In this document: positions 28,701 to 38,614 of the stretch, one piece after another
Numbering within the stretch: the first letter of the stretch is position 1
Layout of the letters: each line of letters opens with the position of its first letter
NCBI GenBank assembly: GCA_002633005.1
Contig: NMRA01000191.1
Coordinates: 396,077 to 460,076, forward strand
Direction: 5' to 3'
From: Phoronis australis
Lineage: Eukaryota; Phoronida; Phoronidae
Length of the DNA: 64,000 bases
Position numbers and translations under genes: made by a program
Notes under the pieces: model-generated
What the model saw: only the letters and a program-made list of their open reading frames with translations
Databases searched by the model: none
What the model was told of the DNA's origin: nothing

Positions 28701-31700
28701 GCCTAGATCAGATGGTACCATTCGTCTATATTGGGTGTATCCTAAAAAACCAACATCAAGTTAAGCATCGGTACCTGTAATTAACAGTATGAAGTGTATT
28801 TTTAGCAGTCTCGCTAAATTTAATCAGTAAAAACTCGCTCGATTGGCAGCCATATTGGATCGGTCTTGCATACCTTCTATATATTAAAGGGTTATGACAA
28901 ATGGCTGGTAAATGAGCCTGTGGGGGAACTTCGTTGCCTTTCAGTGAAAAGGCAACCAGACTTCACATCTGTCTTGTGGGCGCACAAGTGAGCAAGCTCT
29001 AAGAATATCCAAATAATAGCTATGGCATAAGAGACCAACAAACAATATCATCTAAATTACTAGAGGTCGATAAAATAGCCATTTATGATTTTTACAGATT
29101 AATTCCATATACTATACATTTGAAATGGCATCTTTGCTTGACAAGTACAGCTCGCCACACTTCCTAGACATTGCGACAACACCCAACTTACCTTTATAAG
29201 ATGCTAACGTGAGTGCGCTCTCTTTGAACTCGTTAGAGTGTGTATTGATGCCGGCCCCTGCATTCAACAGGATCTGGGCGACGCCAACATGTCCGGCACT
29301 GGAGGCTTCCATCAGAGGTGTGTGCCCGTTCTCATTGTGTTCTTCCACGTTGGCGTTGGCCGCAATCAGCACACGCACCACATCCTCGTAGCCACCCTCA
29401 GCTGCATAGTGCAGAGCTGTCTTACCTGGAGAGCCACGGAGAAAAACTTGTATTCTCTTGGTTTGAACTAATTACTGGCATCAGATTACAGTTATGTATA
29501 CAAAATAGCACTGCTAGGTTTTCAAGTAATTTTTGGAGACAAAGGACTTCTGCCAAACTATTCATATGGAACAGGGCAGATAAGAAAAAACAAGACACAG
29601 TGAACAACATGCATCTCAAGAAACTGCTGGACCATTTCCATCATTACTAGAGAAAACCAATCTCTGATTGCAGCCACTGCTTTCACATTCTGGTAAACTC
29701 ATAGCTGAGTCCATCAACCCATTCCGTCACTATTTGGATATACACGCCTGTAGATCATGTGTCCTCCACAACCGGTTACTCAGTTGATTCCATTATTATT
29801 GTGCTAAAAAATTTGGATAGAATACAGCTATCAAAGATCTCTATGCTGGTTTATCAACCAATTCTGTCACTACTGGGTCAAATACAAAAGCAGAAAAAAC
29901 GGTCATCACGAATCGCCTAACGACAATTTACGTCATTATTGGACTAAAAAAATATAAGTTAATAAGGTTACCAGAAGATCTCAATGCTAGAGTCTTAAAC
30001 AATTGCAGCATTACTGGGTTTAACACAAAGGCAAGGGATGTTTGCCACCATGACGCATCATCACCGCTTAGCTATGTGCCGTAGCGCAGTTCGCCGCCAC
30101 GTTCTACACAATAAAGAGGAGTCTTGTTCATCTCCAGCCTTTCTTCAAACTTTACACACAGGCAAGTACTTAAATTGGAGACTATTACCGCTGTAGTACA
30201 CCCCATGTCAGTGGAGTGAAGACAGGCAAAATGTCTGCACTGATACCTATACAATGAACTTCGTGACAGTGGCAAATTCTGGAGCAAAATAAAGAACGGA
30301 ATCCTCTCCTTCGATATCTACAGTGGATTTGTAAACAGTTCCACCACTATTCAAATAAATCAATAAACACGAGATTCCAGAAGTGATTACCATACAAAAT
30401 TAGCAGGACAAGCTTGGCATTTAAACACGTTTGCCTATCGTCACTACAGGTTTGTCATAACAGCCGGAGGGTCAAGAATTTCGACTTGGATTTTGTTGTT
30501 TTGACCTGGAAATTTCTTACGTTAAAGGCTGCTGCACTGAATTTTTTCCCTACTAGGACCAAACTCACCACCAAAGAATTACACTTACCAGACAGCCTTT
30601 GTCTTTCAACCAGTGCTGTAATGGAAGCTCACTAACACCCCATACTTAGTCCATCTCAGAGCATTAAAGCATGCTATGAATAACACTTTATTGAGAGCGA
30701 CACATGGACAAGCACAGAAAATCATGTGGACCGTATTACCTACATAACCACTGGTATAGGAATGTTGGCAACTCTGCAGCCCTTACCCTACCTGATGACG
30801 ACTGGGCGTTGACATCTGCCCCATGAGCCAAAAGCAGCTTGACCATATCCACGAATCCCCCGCTAGCAGCCTCCATTAACGGCGTACAGTCACCCTTCAC
30901 ACCACGGTCTTCAACATTGGCCCGCATAGCTAGCAGTACCTGTGGGTCAAGAAGACACATACAGAGGTTTGCACTAACAAATGGACCCAATCCATTTGAC
31001 CAATAACTGTGCTTTCTTCAAGGAAGAAACTGATGGTGGTGTTAACACACAGAGAAAAGTTCAGGTAAAAGCCATGTTGTTTTGAAAATAGCATATCTAA
31101 AGGCAGATATAAAACTGCATTCTGTTCAAGAGGCAAACCTTTGATTTAAACTACTTACTACTGTAAAATAGGTCTCAACATGTTCCTAACTTGTATGAGA
31201 AGTGCTTTCTGGGTTTGAAAAGCTTTGAAATCAACTTCCATTTTGACCAAGGAACAATTTCAGTCTTAATTCATAATGTTAAGTGATTCAAATCAAAGTT
31301 TTTGTGATGGAAGACAGGGGCCCATTCCAATAAAGTGACTGAAGTTGATTTTTGACTTAAGTCTAAGATTTGTCTCAACTTCCAAACATTGAAACTTACA
31401 CATCTAGTAAATTAGTCAAAATTAAGACAAATTCTTGGTCAAAATTAAGACAAATTCTTGGTCAAAAACTTAAATCAAACTAAGATCTCGTTCTTGAAAC
31501 GGACAAGAAAAAAACATTCAGTTTCATCTTAAAATTAACTGAAATTTGACATTTATCTTTGCTAGGTCAGTTTTCTTGGAACAGCCCCCTGGTTTATTAA
31601 CACTTTAAGGGAAGGAAACGCTTAGTATGTTCCTTAAATGCCATGGAAATCAGCGTTATATCGAACCATTTCTCCATGTTGATCATAAGAGAAATTACTG

Positions 31701-34700
31701 CATAAGTCAAAAATTCTTACACAAAATATTTAAAATAAATTATCTAACGTCACACATAAAGTAGATAAAGCCACAACTATATAAAAAAATATGCAACCGC
31801 TGCCTGATAAAATCCTTTGCAGAATAGAATGTGGTTTAAACTATGGAATCCAAAATTGCATATACTTGGAATAGTAAACAACAACTAACACAGTTCAATA
31901 ATAGTTCCATTAAAAAGTATCAGGATAACGAGAATTACGAGATGTAACCACACTCAATTGGCCATGCATACTTAATTGGCTCGTCCTGGTGACAATTAGC
32001 AGTTCAAACAGCTTCTACACAAACACCCACGTTCAATCTACACAAACTGTGGAGTGCACCATGCAAAACTAACATCATTAATAACCACTTATTATAATCA
32101 CTAAGTGGTGAATGCACACTGCTACACCAAACAAACAAATGCAAGAAAAAGCTCAGGCCTGAAAACGTGTAGCAATGTATCAGAATTTGACCCGACATGC
32201 CAATACAAAGCTTTGAGACAAACGCCAGTTCTGGGCTGACTTCCTAAGACACAAGAACCTCGTGAAGGAAGCTAGTGTGATAACGTGCTTCCATTGTAAT
32301 ACATGGCAATATCTTGCAAAATCTTGCACAATCTTGTATTTTCGCAAGGTTCTCGCATCTATTGAATGCACACGGTTGTATTGGCTTAACTACCACCAGC
32401 CGAGGGTCTTACTCTTGACTAATTTTTTTAAAAAACTAGTCAAGGCATAAAGTTAGTAGTCAGTTCTTTAAAACTTATGCTCACAATAAAATTGCATTTG
32501 CCGTGTTCTCTAGCACGAAAACACTTCATGCAAATAAGCCAACTGTAATTATTGGTTATAAAACTAACGCAAAACACCTAGAACATACGGATTGCATCCG
32601 TGCCCAAACTAATCAATCAATTATACAAGATGTAGGTAAGGACCTACCTGTGCCAGTTCATAGTAGCCTGCTGAGCATGCCAGAGACAACAGGCTCTCAC
32701 CTTCCTTGGTTGTCTCGTGCACGCTCCGGCCCTCGTCCAGCAGCTTGCGCACCGCCCCGATGTCGCCGTCGCTGCACGCCTCAGCCAGGCTCCTGAAAAA
32801 CACATCCTCACTGAGATCAGACACCGATACCATCCGGAGTGCAAACGCGCTCACGACAAAATTTCGAAACAGGGCTTCATCTAACACATGCTAGGAGAGC
32901 AAAAAACCAACCAGACATCCACCTCTCATGATTTAAATTCTACAAAAACAAACCTTTAGCAAAGGATGAGTTTGTTCTTCTCCACTACAAAGTGAACTTT
33001 TCCAAGTTAGGACACCCAAGTGAAACAGTTTCACTAAATTTTGGGCATCACAATCCCTAGCGATGAAGCCCTGTTTCGACAACATGCCAGCCTGTGCTGA
33101 AATACCCTACCTCTCGCCCTGCCCCGTCAGTTGACCTTGCTGCTCAGCACGCATCCGTGTCAGCGCTGCCGCTGCCTCGTCCAGAGCACAGCTCACTGAT
33201 GACGATAGCTTCCACAGTACCTCTTGGTCAGCCAATGACTTGCCGTCCGCAGTAGACAACTTGCCGATACCTGGAAAGAAGACAAGTGTTGAAGAAATAC
33301 CTTTAAGTTGTAGATGTGTAGCCATGCAGACCAAGTCTCGTAACAGTGGAATAGAGAAGGTGTCAAGGATAACTGAAAAGAAACTCAGTTGGTCAACCAT
33401 GATTTAAACCCTGTCATGGTTAACTGCAAGGTGAAGCACCTAGATGTGCAACATATGCAGTAATGACTGCAATATGCTACAATGTGCTCCAGGTCTTTAT
33501 ATAGTGCTAACAAGTAATTCAAAGTATTATTACTTTACAACAGACGGAGACTTAACTACTGCAGAACTCCATCCTACTAGCGTCTCATCAAAATAAAAAA
33601 CATCGAGGTTAATTTACGATGAAAACACACCGCAGAAAATTTACAACTTTTTAAAAATTATTCACTGTTGGGAAAACCTTCAGCTTTTCAAAATATAGTA
33701 AGACAGTAGCTATGATGGGCCACAGACTTCGAAAAAAAGGCTAAGTATTAATAAGCTTTAACTTATTTTTTTTTTAAAAATGATTGAGTGTTTTGTTTGT
33801 CCACCAGAGTTCAACACTGTTAAGATTCTATAGTGCACAAGAAACTGAACTGACCCGCAGCTTCTAGAAGTGCTTCCAGTTTTGCCTGAGTTTCAGGGTC
33901 CACTGTGCGCAGATCTTTACCCTCCAGGTTTTCGGGCGACAACAGGAACTTGGAGTTACTTATGATCTGATCACTGTCCTCAAAGTCCTGATCAATAATG
34001 AAGGAGTCCACCTATAACAAACAAACAAACGGTAAGTTTTTGTTGATCACATCAGTCCCAATCAATCAGCCACAAATAGCTGCAGCCAGAGCATGTCTAA
34101 GGAGAAATTATCCTTTCAACTGATTTTTCGTACAACTGTTAGAATGGTACTGAGGACACTTCGTACGGTTAAGCTTTCAAAGGTGTACTGAAAGTATGTT
34201 CAAGTTCAAATTCTGACAATGTTGTGTAGAAATTGATAGACGTTTAATTTACCAACCCTCGGTTTCCTTTCCATCTCTGGAAACTAGCTTTTGACGCACA
34301 TTTATCATTTGTCGTTGGAATATAATATGTCAATAATGAACACATTTCCATCAGCTTAACTTTAGTTTGAGAGAATATTATAGTGGAAAAATGAGTTCAC
34401 TTAAACCACTTGTTTGAAAGGTGATATGCTACGATACTGACAGCTTTGTCTTATTTCATTCAAAATATCATAATCACTTTATTTTTAAATACAAAATTAG
34501 TTTCACATTTGCATATTTTTTGGTAAATAAAATTAATACAAGTGAATGGTTGCCGAATGAGCTGATAACTAAAGTCAAAGGCAATGAAAATAATGCACCA
34601 TTTTCGAATCTACAATTTTAGGATTGGACAACCCCAACAAACTCTGAATTGTTGTCTTCAGTTGCTGATCATTTAGATGTCTTGTTAGAAAAAGAAGGAG

Positions 34701-37700
34701 AATTCTATCACGGTAAGGAATAAACCGAGACCGATTTCATGAGAGTAAAAGGCCAAATTTGATTTTTAGCTAGCTTAACAGGCCAAAATACAGCTTTGAC
34801 TGTTGCATCAACCATCTCGGAAGTTATCCTGAATATGTGAAATGTCCAATCACGACCATTACTAGCATCTTAAAATATTAATTGATAAAATCCATAACTA
34901 AATGCCAAACTTGCTAAATCCGATGAATTTCATTCTTGAAACACATTTAAAATGTCTTACTGTGTAGATTTAAATGTCATCATCACAGCCATTACCACAA
35001 CATTTTTCAAGAAAAATATGAACTCTCTCATTTTAATGATAGTCCCACAACGTCGTCATTCATTTTTGCCAAAAATAGAGTAGTTGAACATTCACTTTTT
35101 TCTCCCAGCATAACTTGAATTTCAAACACTGACGTCACACTTCAATTGCCCTCAGTATAAACATGTTCAGAATGAAACCAATACTGGCAGTCTCCTTAGA
35201 ATACCACCCAAGAAAAATAATTATAATCAACAAGAACTGGTCCCAATTAGTGAGCTTGAGCATAACCAGCAACTTGTCAGAACAACCCAATCACACTGAA
35301 GTTATGTAATCTAACTGGTGTGGGTTTACATTTTACAATCAAAATTTGTAAAATCAAGGGCAACAAATAGGTGTCAGTCACTTCAGCAGACAGCATGTGT
35401 CCCTGCATCAATGGAAAGATTGTGTTCCAGTAGCAGTCTCATGGAGGGAATGGTAGTCACAAAGTACCAAGCGTGTTGCCTTAGGATAATACTCAGGTAG
35501 AATCATTTTGACTTCGGTAAGAGTAACACCATGATAAAATAGGATGGATATTACCAGATGAATAAAATTAAAATGTATGTTGACTTTTTAAATTATCAAA
35601 GAATTAAACTTACACACTTGTATTCGAAATATCAAGTGTGAAGTTGTATCCTAACGTTGTTCGAAGCATTGATCATGAAAAGACCTGTAAAGCCATTCCA
35701 CCTGGAGTTTTTTAAGAACCTTGCTAGAACTGCATGTCTAATGGATTTCAACGCAGTGGTCTCAAATAGTCAATTCATCAAGTAGCTACCTTATGTATAT
35801 CATCTACTCCAAATTTGAATTCTGTACAAGCTTATGGGATAAACGACCCTCAACCTGGATTTAGTAATTTTGCTTGTACACTTTGTAACAACAAGGAAAC
35901 ATACTTGCAGCGTTTGTTTTATTTCAAGAGCTGAAAACCTGCAAAAAGCTTTTTTAATTTTTGGCTTAGTTACAAGTTTCTAATGTTAAAGCCAAAACAC
36001 ACTGAACCCTGAGTGGCTAATGCCCACCCACAAAATTTCGAAGCTCAACTAACTATGTACTTACCCCCAATTTATAAGATCGAGAGTTTATCAAAAGTGC
36101 CTGTGTCTCGTGTGAATTTTAGCTCTCAAAATGCTGCTTACCTTTAAGAAGTGAGTTTCAGTGGCAGTGAAATAACTGTCACTTCTTCCTTAACTGGAAG
36201 CCAATTTCATAATGGTCAGTGACCTGAACTAAAACTTGACAGAAAGAAGATATTTAACGCTGCTTTAAATGCCCTGGGTGTTCACTTGTATGGGATAACT
36301 ATCACTGTGAGAATAAAATTTTAATTCTAATCATGTAGTCCTTTGTCAAATGTCTTTGTTTGCATTAATGTTTGAATGCTTTTCTTTTCAAGAAACTGCA
36401 AAATCACCGTAAATTTTCAGAAACCAGTGTATCAATTCCCTTCCTAACGACTTATTTCGCGTCTGAACATTTTTTATCTGTGCTGGTCAAGTGCACGGAG
36501 TGAATGTCAAGTGTTGATATAAATACATGTTGTTCCAACTTGAGCTCCTTGTGTTTGTTGAATACTACATGTAGGGTCCCATATCAATGATTGATCATTC
36601 CTTACAATGTGATGATTGCTGGCAAGACATAGTCTAGTTCATTGTTTCTGTAATTCAGTTTAGGTGGAATCTGGAAGGTAAGTCTCTCTAGGCTTTGGGA
36701 GCTCGGCAATCGCAACAGAGTCCTTTCACATTAATTTGCATGAGGCAAAATCACGCAAAGCAAGCGAGTCTACGAGAGATTCAAACCAATGAACACTGCA
36801 ACAGTGAAAGGCAAGAATTGCGATGACAGCCACTCTTGTCAACATGCGTCAAGCACAGTGCCGTACTAAAAACAGAGCTCTAATCTATAAGATTTACAAG
36901 GGATCACGAATGTAAAAAGAAATATTTGTGTTCTGTATCTGCGATATTATGATTATGTTAGAAACTATACTTAGGGGACACAGGCTTGAATAACTAAAAT
37001 AAAAAAAATTGCCTGTCAAGTATACTTTCCACGAAACTCTCTTAGTTTACATAAACATGTTCACCAGTTTTTAAACGAAACGTTGAGGGACCGTGACTGC
37101 AAGGGAGTGCCTGGTTTGTTAGTTGATGGTCCGGCATGCTTAAAAAATCGTACACATTTTCAGGTTCACTTCTGCATTCAGACACGTTACTATAATCGCG
37201 TCCACCCACCAAGTAGACAAGAGAATTTTACAGATATTTTGCCATATAAGCAAACGCTCTTGCTTCACCATACATACAGAAAGCAAAAAACAATTCACTT
37301 TTAACTGCACTCACGCTAAGTATTGTGTGCTCATGCCAACTTTTTGTTCTTCTGTGCACATGCACTAGGAATGTGAAAGGACTCTATTATTGACACTGCG
37401 TGGTTTACTGTTTTTGTCAGTATTAATAAGTGTGGTAGATTATTTTTCTGGGTCATGAGTAGGCTTCATATCTAGAAGTGTCTTATGAAAGCAAATCATA
37501 TCATAGGATGTAATGTGAATTTCCAATTCTAAGTATCATACACAGGCCAATAAAGGCCTTTAAACAGCTTGCTCAAGGGCATATTGCTTATTGGTCAATC
37601 GGTTGAATGCTCGACTTATCGCATGCTGACAGCAAGTGTATGACACTAGCCATGGACAAATGGATTTTTTCTGCTGTTTGTAGTGAACTGCAAGGTCCTA

Positions 37701-38257
37701 ACGATTTTATACCAAAAATTTATTCTGAGTAGCCAATGATCGCAAGACTGAAATTCACACCTCTCTTTGTTATCCTGTAATTCCTGTATTCAGGTAAAAA
37801 ACTGTTCAACATCTTTCAATTTCCTCAATGACACACATAAGCTAAATTTCGTAATAATTGATGTTAGTCAGACATTCAAATTTATGCACTTAATTACCAT
37901 CACTGGAATTTGTTAGTCAATGACTTCTATTTTGATAATTCTCACGCTAAGAAGTTCCATTTTCAAAGTGGCCAAAGTCTTTTTCAAAATGGCAGAATTA
38001 TGAATTAAACGCAAGGAGAAAAAATAGGTCAGCCTACAAAACCGTTCGAGTATTTGTGACTAGTGAGCTACCTCTGACGCTTCATCCTCTTCACTAGCTG
38101 ACAAATCCGCCAGAATATCCTGTTCTGTGAAATCCTGGGGCGAATTATTTTTTGGATTCTCAAATGCTGGTGACGAAAGATTGCCCATTGCACCGACCTC
38201 CGATTTCACCTCGTCGTCTTCTGGTTCACATACACGATTTGCGTCAGTTTCCGACAT
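4734..38257 (-). CDS. ANKHD1: Mask / ANKHD1-ANKRD17 family protein, 29 coding exons
   Basis: Large cytoplasmic/nuclear scaffold with two ankyrin arrays and one KH domain. In animals this family acts as a Yorkie/YAP cofactor and in receptor-tyrosine-kinase signalling. Coding exons in transcript order: 38257-38072, 34011-33855, 33270-33111, 32792-32648, 30939-30792, 29425-29192, 27551-27409, 26954-26765, 26256-26065, 25640-25531, 25017-24802, 24347-24213, 23492-23411, 23011-21801, 21462-21117, 20659-20371, 20033-19820, 19493-19256, 18943-18747, 12406-12195, 11148-11012, 10695-10297, 9971-9857, 9530-9390, 8664-8515, 8302-6654, 6244-6078, 5791-5678, 4766-4734. All junctions are AG/GT and phases join without a stop. 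The total is 2,569 residues, against about 2,540-2,600 for human ANKHD1 and ANKRD17. The start is the first ATG of the acidic first exon, with A at -3. The last exon is the least certain. Other introns hold no gene I recognise. Vertebrates have two paralogues, so the symbol marks the family, not one-to-one orthology. Confidence 0.93.
5044..5136. repeat. Dispersed fold-back repeat, copy 1
   Basis: GAACTGACAGTTCATTATTA near 5044 is mirrored by GAATAATGAACT near 5119. A diverged copy lies at 16279-16380, with homology continuing across the interior (TTGACTTGTCA against TTGGCTTGTCA). Noncoding, in the last Mask intron. Confidence 0.55.
5334..5477. mobile_element. Short fold-back (MITE-like) element in the last Mask intron
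   Basis: The left arm starting GCGTCCACATGACTGG at 5342 and running through GGGGCAAGTTACCCTAG is the imperfect reverse complement of the right arm, GGGGTAACTTGCTCTGGAG to GTGTGGACGGC at 5433-5471. The same arm sequences recur at 47941-48213. No ORF of note. Sits between Mask exons 28 and 29. Ends are approximate and no target duplication was identified. Confidence 0.65.
8200..9530 (-). other. ANKHD1: Mask exons 24-26 (5' part): KH RNA-binding domain
   Basis: Exon 24 ends with the family signature KKGQKREEGWKEVVRK. Exon 25 continues SKKVTVPATAISRVIGRSGC, then NINAIREVSGAHIEIDKQQK and TITIR. Exon 26 resumes with GSADATRQACNLITALIKDP. The GxxG loop is G-R-S-G, so the RNA/ssDNA-binding loop is intact (residues about 1860-1935). 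A single KH domain near the C-terminus is typical of Mask proteins. The junction phases split Lys (AA|A) and Arg (AG|G) codons correctly. Confidence 0.95.
9857..12406 (-). other. ANKHD1: Mask exons 20-23: charged coiled coil and Ser/Thr-rich linker
   Basis: Exon 20 begins EILKKCHQCMDIIVHAKDRQ, then AAEANKNASFLLEQLERERT, both diagnostic for the family. A Lys/Arg/Glu-rich helix (KREKKRQKKKEKQEREKEA) follows. Exon 21 is acidic (SSPEPDENDIGDIKVDEVDL). Exon 22 is Asn/Lys- then Thr/Ser-rich with runs of Thr from ACC codons, matching the TTTTT stretch of vertebrate members. Exon 23 contains IGDLDDFGIPPNIPDLPLFP. Residues about 1532-1818. The basic helix could serve as a nuclear localisation or RNA-contact region (inference). 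Confidence 0.9.
14885..14944 (-). CDS. ANKHD1: Candidate alternative first coding exon of a short, ankyrin-free Mask isoform
   Basis: On the minus strand an ATG at 14944 opens exactly 20 codons (MICRKVKEIFAQMRRSSTEK) and then meets a perfect donor, GTAAGT, at 14884-14879. The exon ends in phase 0, the phase needed to join exon 20 (EILKKCHQC). The joined protein would be about 1,058 residues with the coiled coil, KH domain and Pro-rich tail but no ankyrin repeats. It cannot be an ordinary internal exon: reading in from exon 19 through a weak upstream AG gives a stop. Inferred from sequence only; no transcript evidence. Confidence 0.45.
15030..15150 (-). promoter_or_regulatory. Candidate internal promoter upstream of the alternative Mask exon
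   Basis: Read on the minus strand in order: ATTGG (inverted CCAAT box) at 15150-15146, GGTCACATGACC (E-box/M-box type) at 15119-15108, and CATAAAGGG (TATA-like) from 15064. These precede the ATG at 14944 by about 120-200 bases. A start site about 30 bases past the TATA-like motif would leave a 5' leader of about 85 nt. Spacing and order resemble a compact polymerase II promoter. Each motif alone is common by chance. Confidence 0.35.
16279..16380. repeat. Dispersed fold-back repeat, copy 2
   Basis: Aligns over about 70 bases with the copy at 5044: GGAACTGATAGTTCATTATT at the left, GCAGTAATGAACA at the right. Diverged by roughly a quarter to a third, so an old family. Confidence 0.5.
18747..21462 (-). 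other. ANKHD1: Mask exons 15-19: second ankyrin-repeat array
   Basis: Exon 15 starts with a second polyglutamine tract and a Pro/Ser segment, then DAETESNHDTALTLACAGGH opens the array at about residue 1185. Further units are GFTPLILAATAGHSVVVEIL, SERTKDTPLSLACSGGRYEV, VSDYTPLSLAASGGYVNIIK, SKLGISPLMLAAMNGHTQAV, NTALTLACFQGRHEVVSLLV, TGLTPLMEAASGGYVEVGRV, DTALTIAADKGHYRFVELLL and VSCLMAAFRKGHVKVVKWMV. The array ends VNQFPSDPECARFIQTVTDK at residue 1531. This is the most conserved part of the protein. About 10 repeats are expected for the family, which fits. Confidence 0.95.
21360..22620 (-). repeat. ANKHD1: CAG/CAA-rich polyglutamine-coding tracts
   Basis: Two clusters, about 22440-22620 in exon 14 and 21370-21470 in exon 15, encode Gln-rich segments with Leu and His interruptions. 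The codons mix CAG and CAA, so they are not pure triplet runs. Intron 14 splits the end of the polyQ region, exon 14 finishing LQQQ and exon 15 opening QQNSQLKQQQ. Confidence 0.85.
21801..23492 (-). other. ANKHD1: Mask exons 13-14: linker with acidic patch and Gln-rich coiled coil
   Basis: Exon 13 is short (82 nt) and begins SPRVPVQGLNNATVTK, corresponding to the PRVPVQ segment of vertebrate family members. Exon 14 (1,211 nt) encodes an acidic stretch (SDQDEFDEEYDESYTEADSS), then a long helical segment with EEQILKKQQILEELQKVERE, the family's conserved coiled coil. A Gln/Leu-rich tract of mixed CAG and CAA codons follows, then a moderately charged tail. The region separates the two ankyrin arrays at residues about 672-1103. 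It is likely a coiled-coil or aggregation-prone spacer. Confidence 0.92.
25385..25420. repeat. CA/CG dinucleotide microsatellite
   Basis: A run of CACG units passing into CA repeats in Mask intron 10, just upstream on the plus strand of exon 10. Likely length-polymorphic. Confidence 0.8.
27834..28885. mobile_element. Long inverted-repeat (fold-back) element, 1.05 kb
   Basis: Arms of about 280 bp (27834-28115 and 28609-28885) are reverse complements at roughly 75% identity. Both outer ends read AATATATAGAAGGTAT inward, and both inner ends contain GCATGCTCAAAATA. Shared internal landmarks include GACTGCTAAAA and CAATATGCCTC. The spacer of about 490 bp holds no transposase-like ORF and contains the 166-bp repeat at 28344-28509. 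Inserted in Mask intron 6. Probably a non-autonomous DNA transposon; class not determined. Confidence 0.75.
28344..28509 (+). repeat. 166-bp dispersed repeat, copy 1
   Basis: Starts TTCAAACTCAAATTTCTC and ends CTGGCCCACCGACTA. It matches 59260-59425 over the same 166-bp length with about four substitutions and no indels. It lies in the centre of the long inverted repeat, in Mask intron 6. Flanks of the two copies are unrelated. Confidence 0.9.
31316..31590. mobile_element. MITE-like element with AGGGGcC..TTCCAA termini
   Basis: The left end AGGGGCCCATTCCAATAAAG and the reverse complement of the right end, AGGGGGCTGTTCCAAGAAAA, form imperfect terminal inverted repeats of about 24 bp. The interior is A+T-rich with repeated AGACAAATT motifs and no ORF. 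In Mask intron 4. No clear target duplication seen. Confidence 0.6.
31418..31463 (+). repeat. Exact 23-bp tandem duplication
   Basis: Two back-to-back identical copies of a 23-bp unit ending AAATTCTTGGTC at 31418-31440 and 31441-31463, inside the MITE-like element. A likely local slippage event. Confidence 0.85.
33111..38257 (-). other. ANKHD1: Mask exons 1-3: acidic N-terminus and conserved pre-ankyrin segment
   Basis: Exon 1 (residues 1-62) starts MSETDANRV and is rich in Asp, Glu and Ser, including SASEEDEASE. Exons 2-3 (about residues 63-167) carry the family signature before the ankyrins: DLRTVDPETQAKLEALLEAA, then GIGKLSTADGK, then SSVSCALDEAAAALTRMRAE. These match the vertebrate proteins almost word for word. 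Exon 1 ends in phase 0, exon 2 in phase 1 and exon 3 in phase 2. Confidence 0.93.
34012..38071 (-). other. ANKHD1: Mask intron 1 (4.1 kb)
   Basis: Between the acidic first exon and the FIIDQDFED exon. A+T-rich. No additional coding exon or known RNA gene was recognised on either strand. The length would allow regulatory elements, but I see no specific one. Confidence 0.7.
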
Positions 38258-38543
38258 GATAACAGCAGGTATAATTTACGGCCTTCATTAAAGTTTACAT
38301 ACAATATACTTTAGTCAAAAGTAAGATAGTAAATGCAAATTTTGACTCATCTTCTTATAGTTGCCACCTCGGCCGCCATTATGAAAGTTATTCTCAAAGT
38401 CCCGGATGAAGAGCAGTGCGCAAGACATGTGATCGAACTGGAAATTTAGCGAGCTCTGGTGGTGGTTATCAGTCCGTCGTCGACCGCCCGGTTCAGTGCG
38501 CGGCTCTAGATAGAAACGCGGTGCCTAGACTTAGGTGGTAACG

Positions 38544-38614
38544 CATGGGCAGCGCACCATAGGGTCCTGGGGGGAGGCTATAGCCCCACTTTTTTCAGTG
38601 CTGCGCCGCCCATG
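38544..38614. repeat. 71-bp palindromic repeat, copy 1
   Basis: Ends are the inverted pair CATGGGCAGCGCA and TGCGCCGCCCATG, around a core containing TATAGCCCCACTTTTTTCAG. A related copy is at 61038-61105. About 290 bases upstream of the Mask start codon. Confidence 0.65.

Larger units (their letters stand above)
24213..32792 (-). other. ANKHD1: Mask exons 4-12: first ankyrin-repeat array
   Basis: Residues about 167-672. Successive ankyrin units are visible: SLAEACSDGDIGAVRKLLDE, NENGHTPLMEASSAGHVGVA, DEMHTALMEASMDGHVEVAR, SFESPLTLAACGGHVELANL, GCSTPLMEASQEGHLEVVKF, GDTALTYACENGHTDVADIL, GGRTPLMKAARAGHLCTVQF and DGSTMLIEAAKGGHTNVVNL. Family members have about 15 repeats in this array, and the length here fits. 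Exons cut the repeats at varied phases, and every junction was verified in frame. Exon 8 uses a weak donor (see findings). Ankyrin arrays bind protein partners. Confidence 0.95.

Noticed and set aside
18747-32792. Many separate short ankyrin genes
   Set aside because: Each ankyrin ORF ends at a splice donor in matching phase with the next. Together they reconstruct one Mask protein in the family's domain order.
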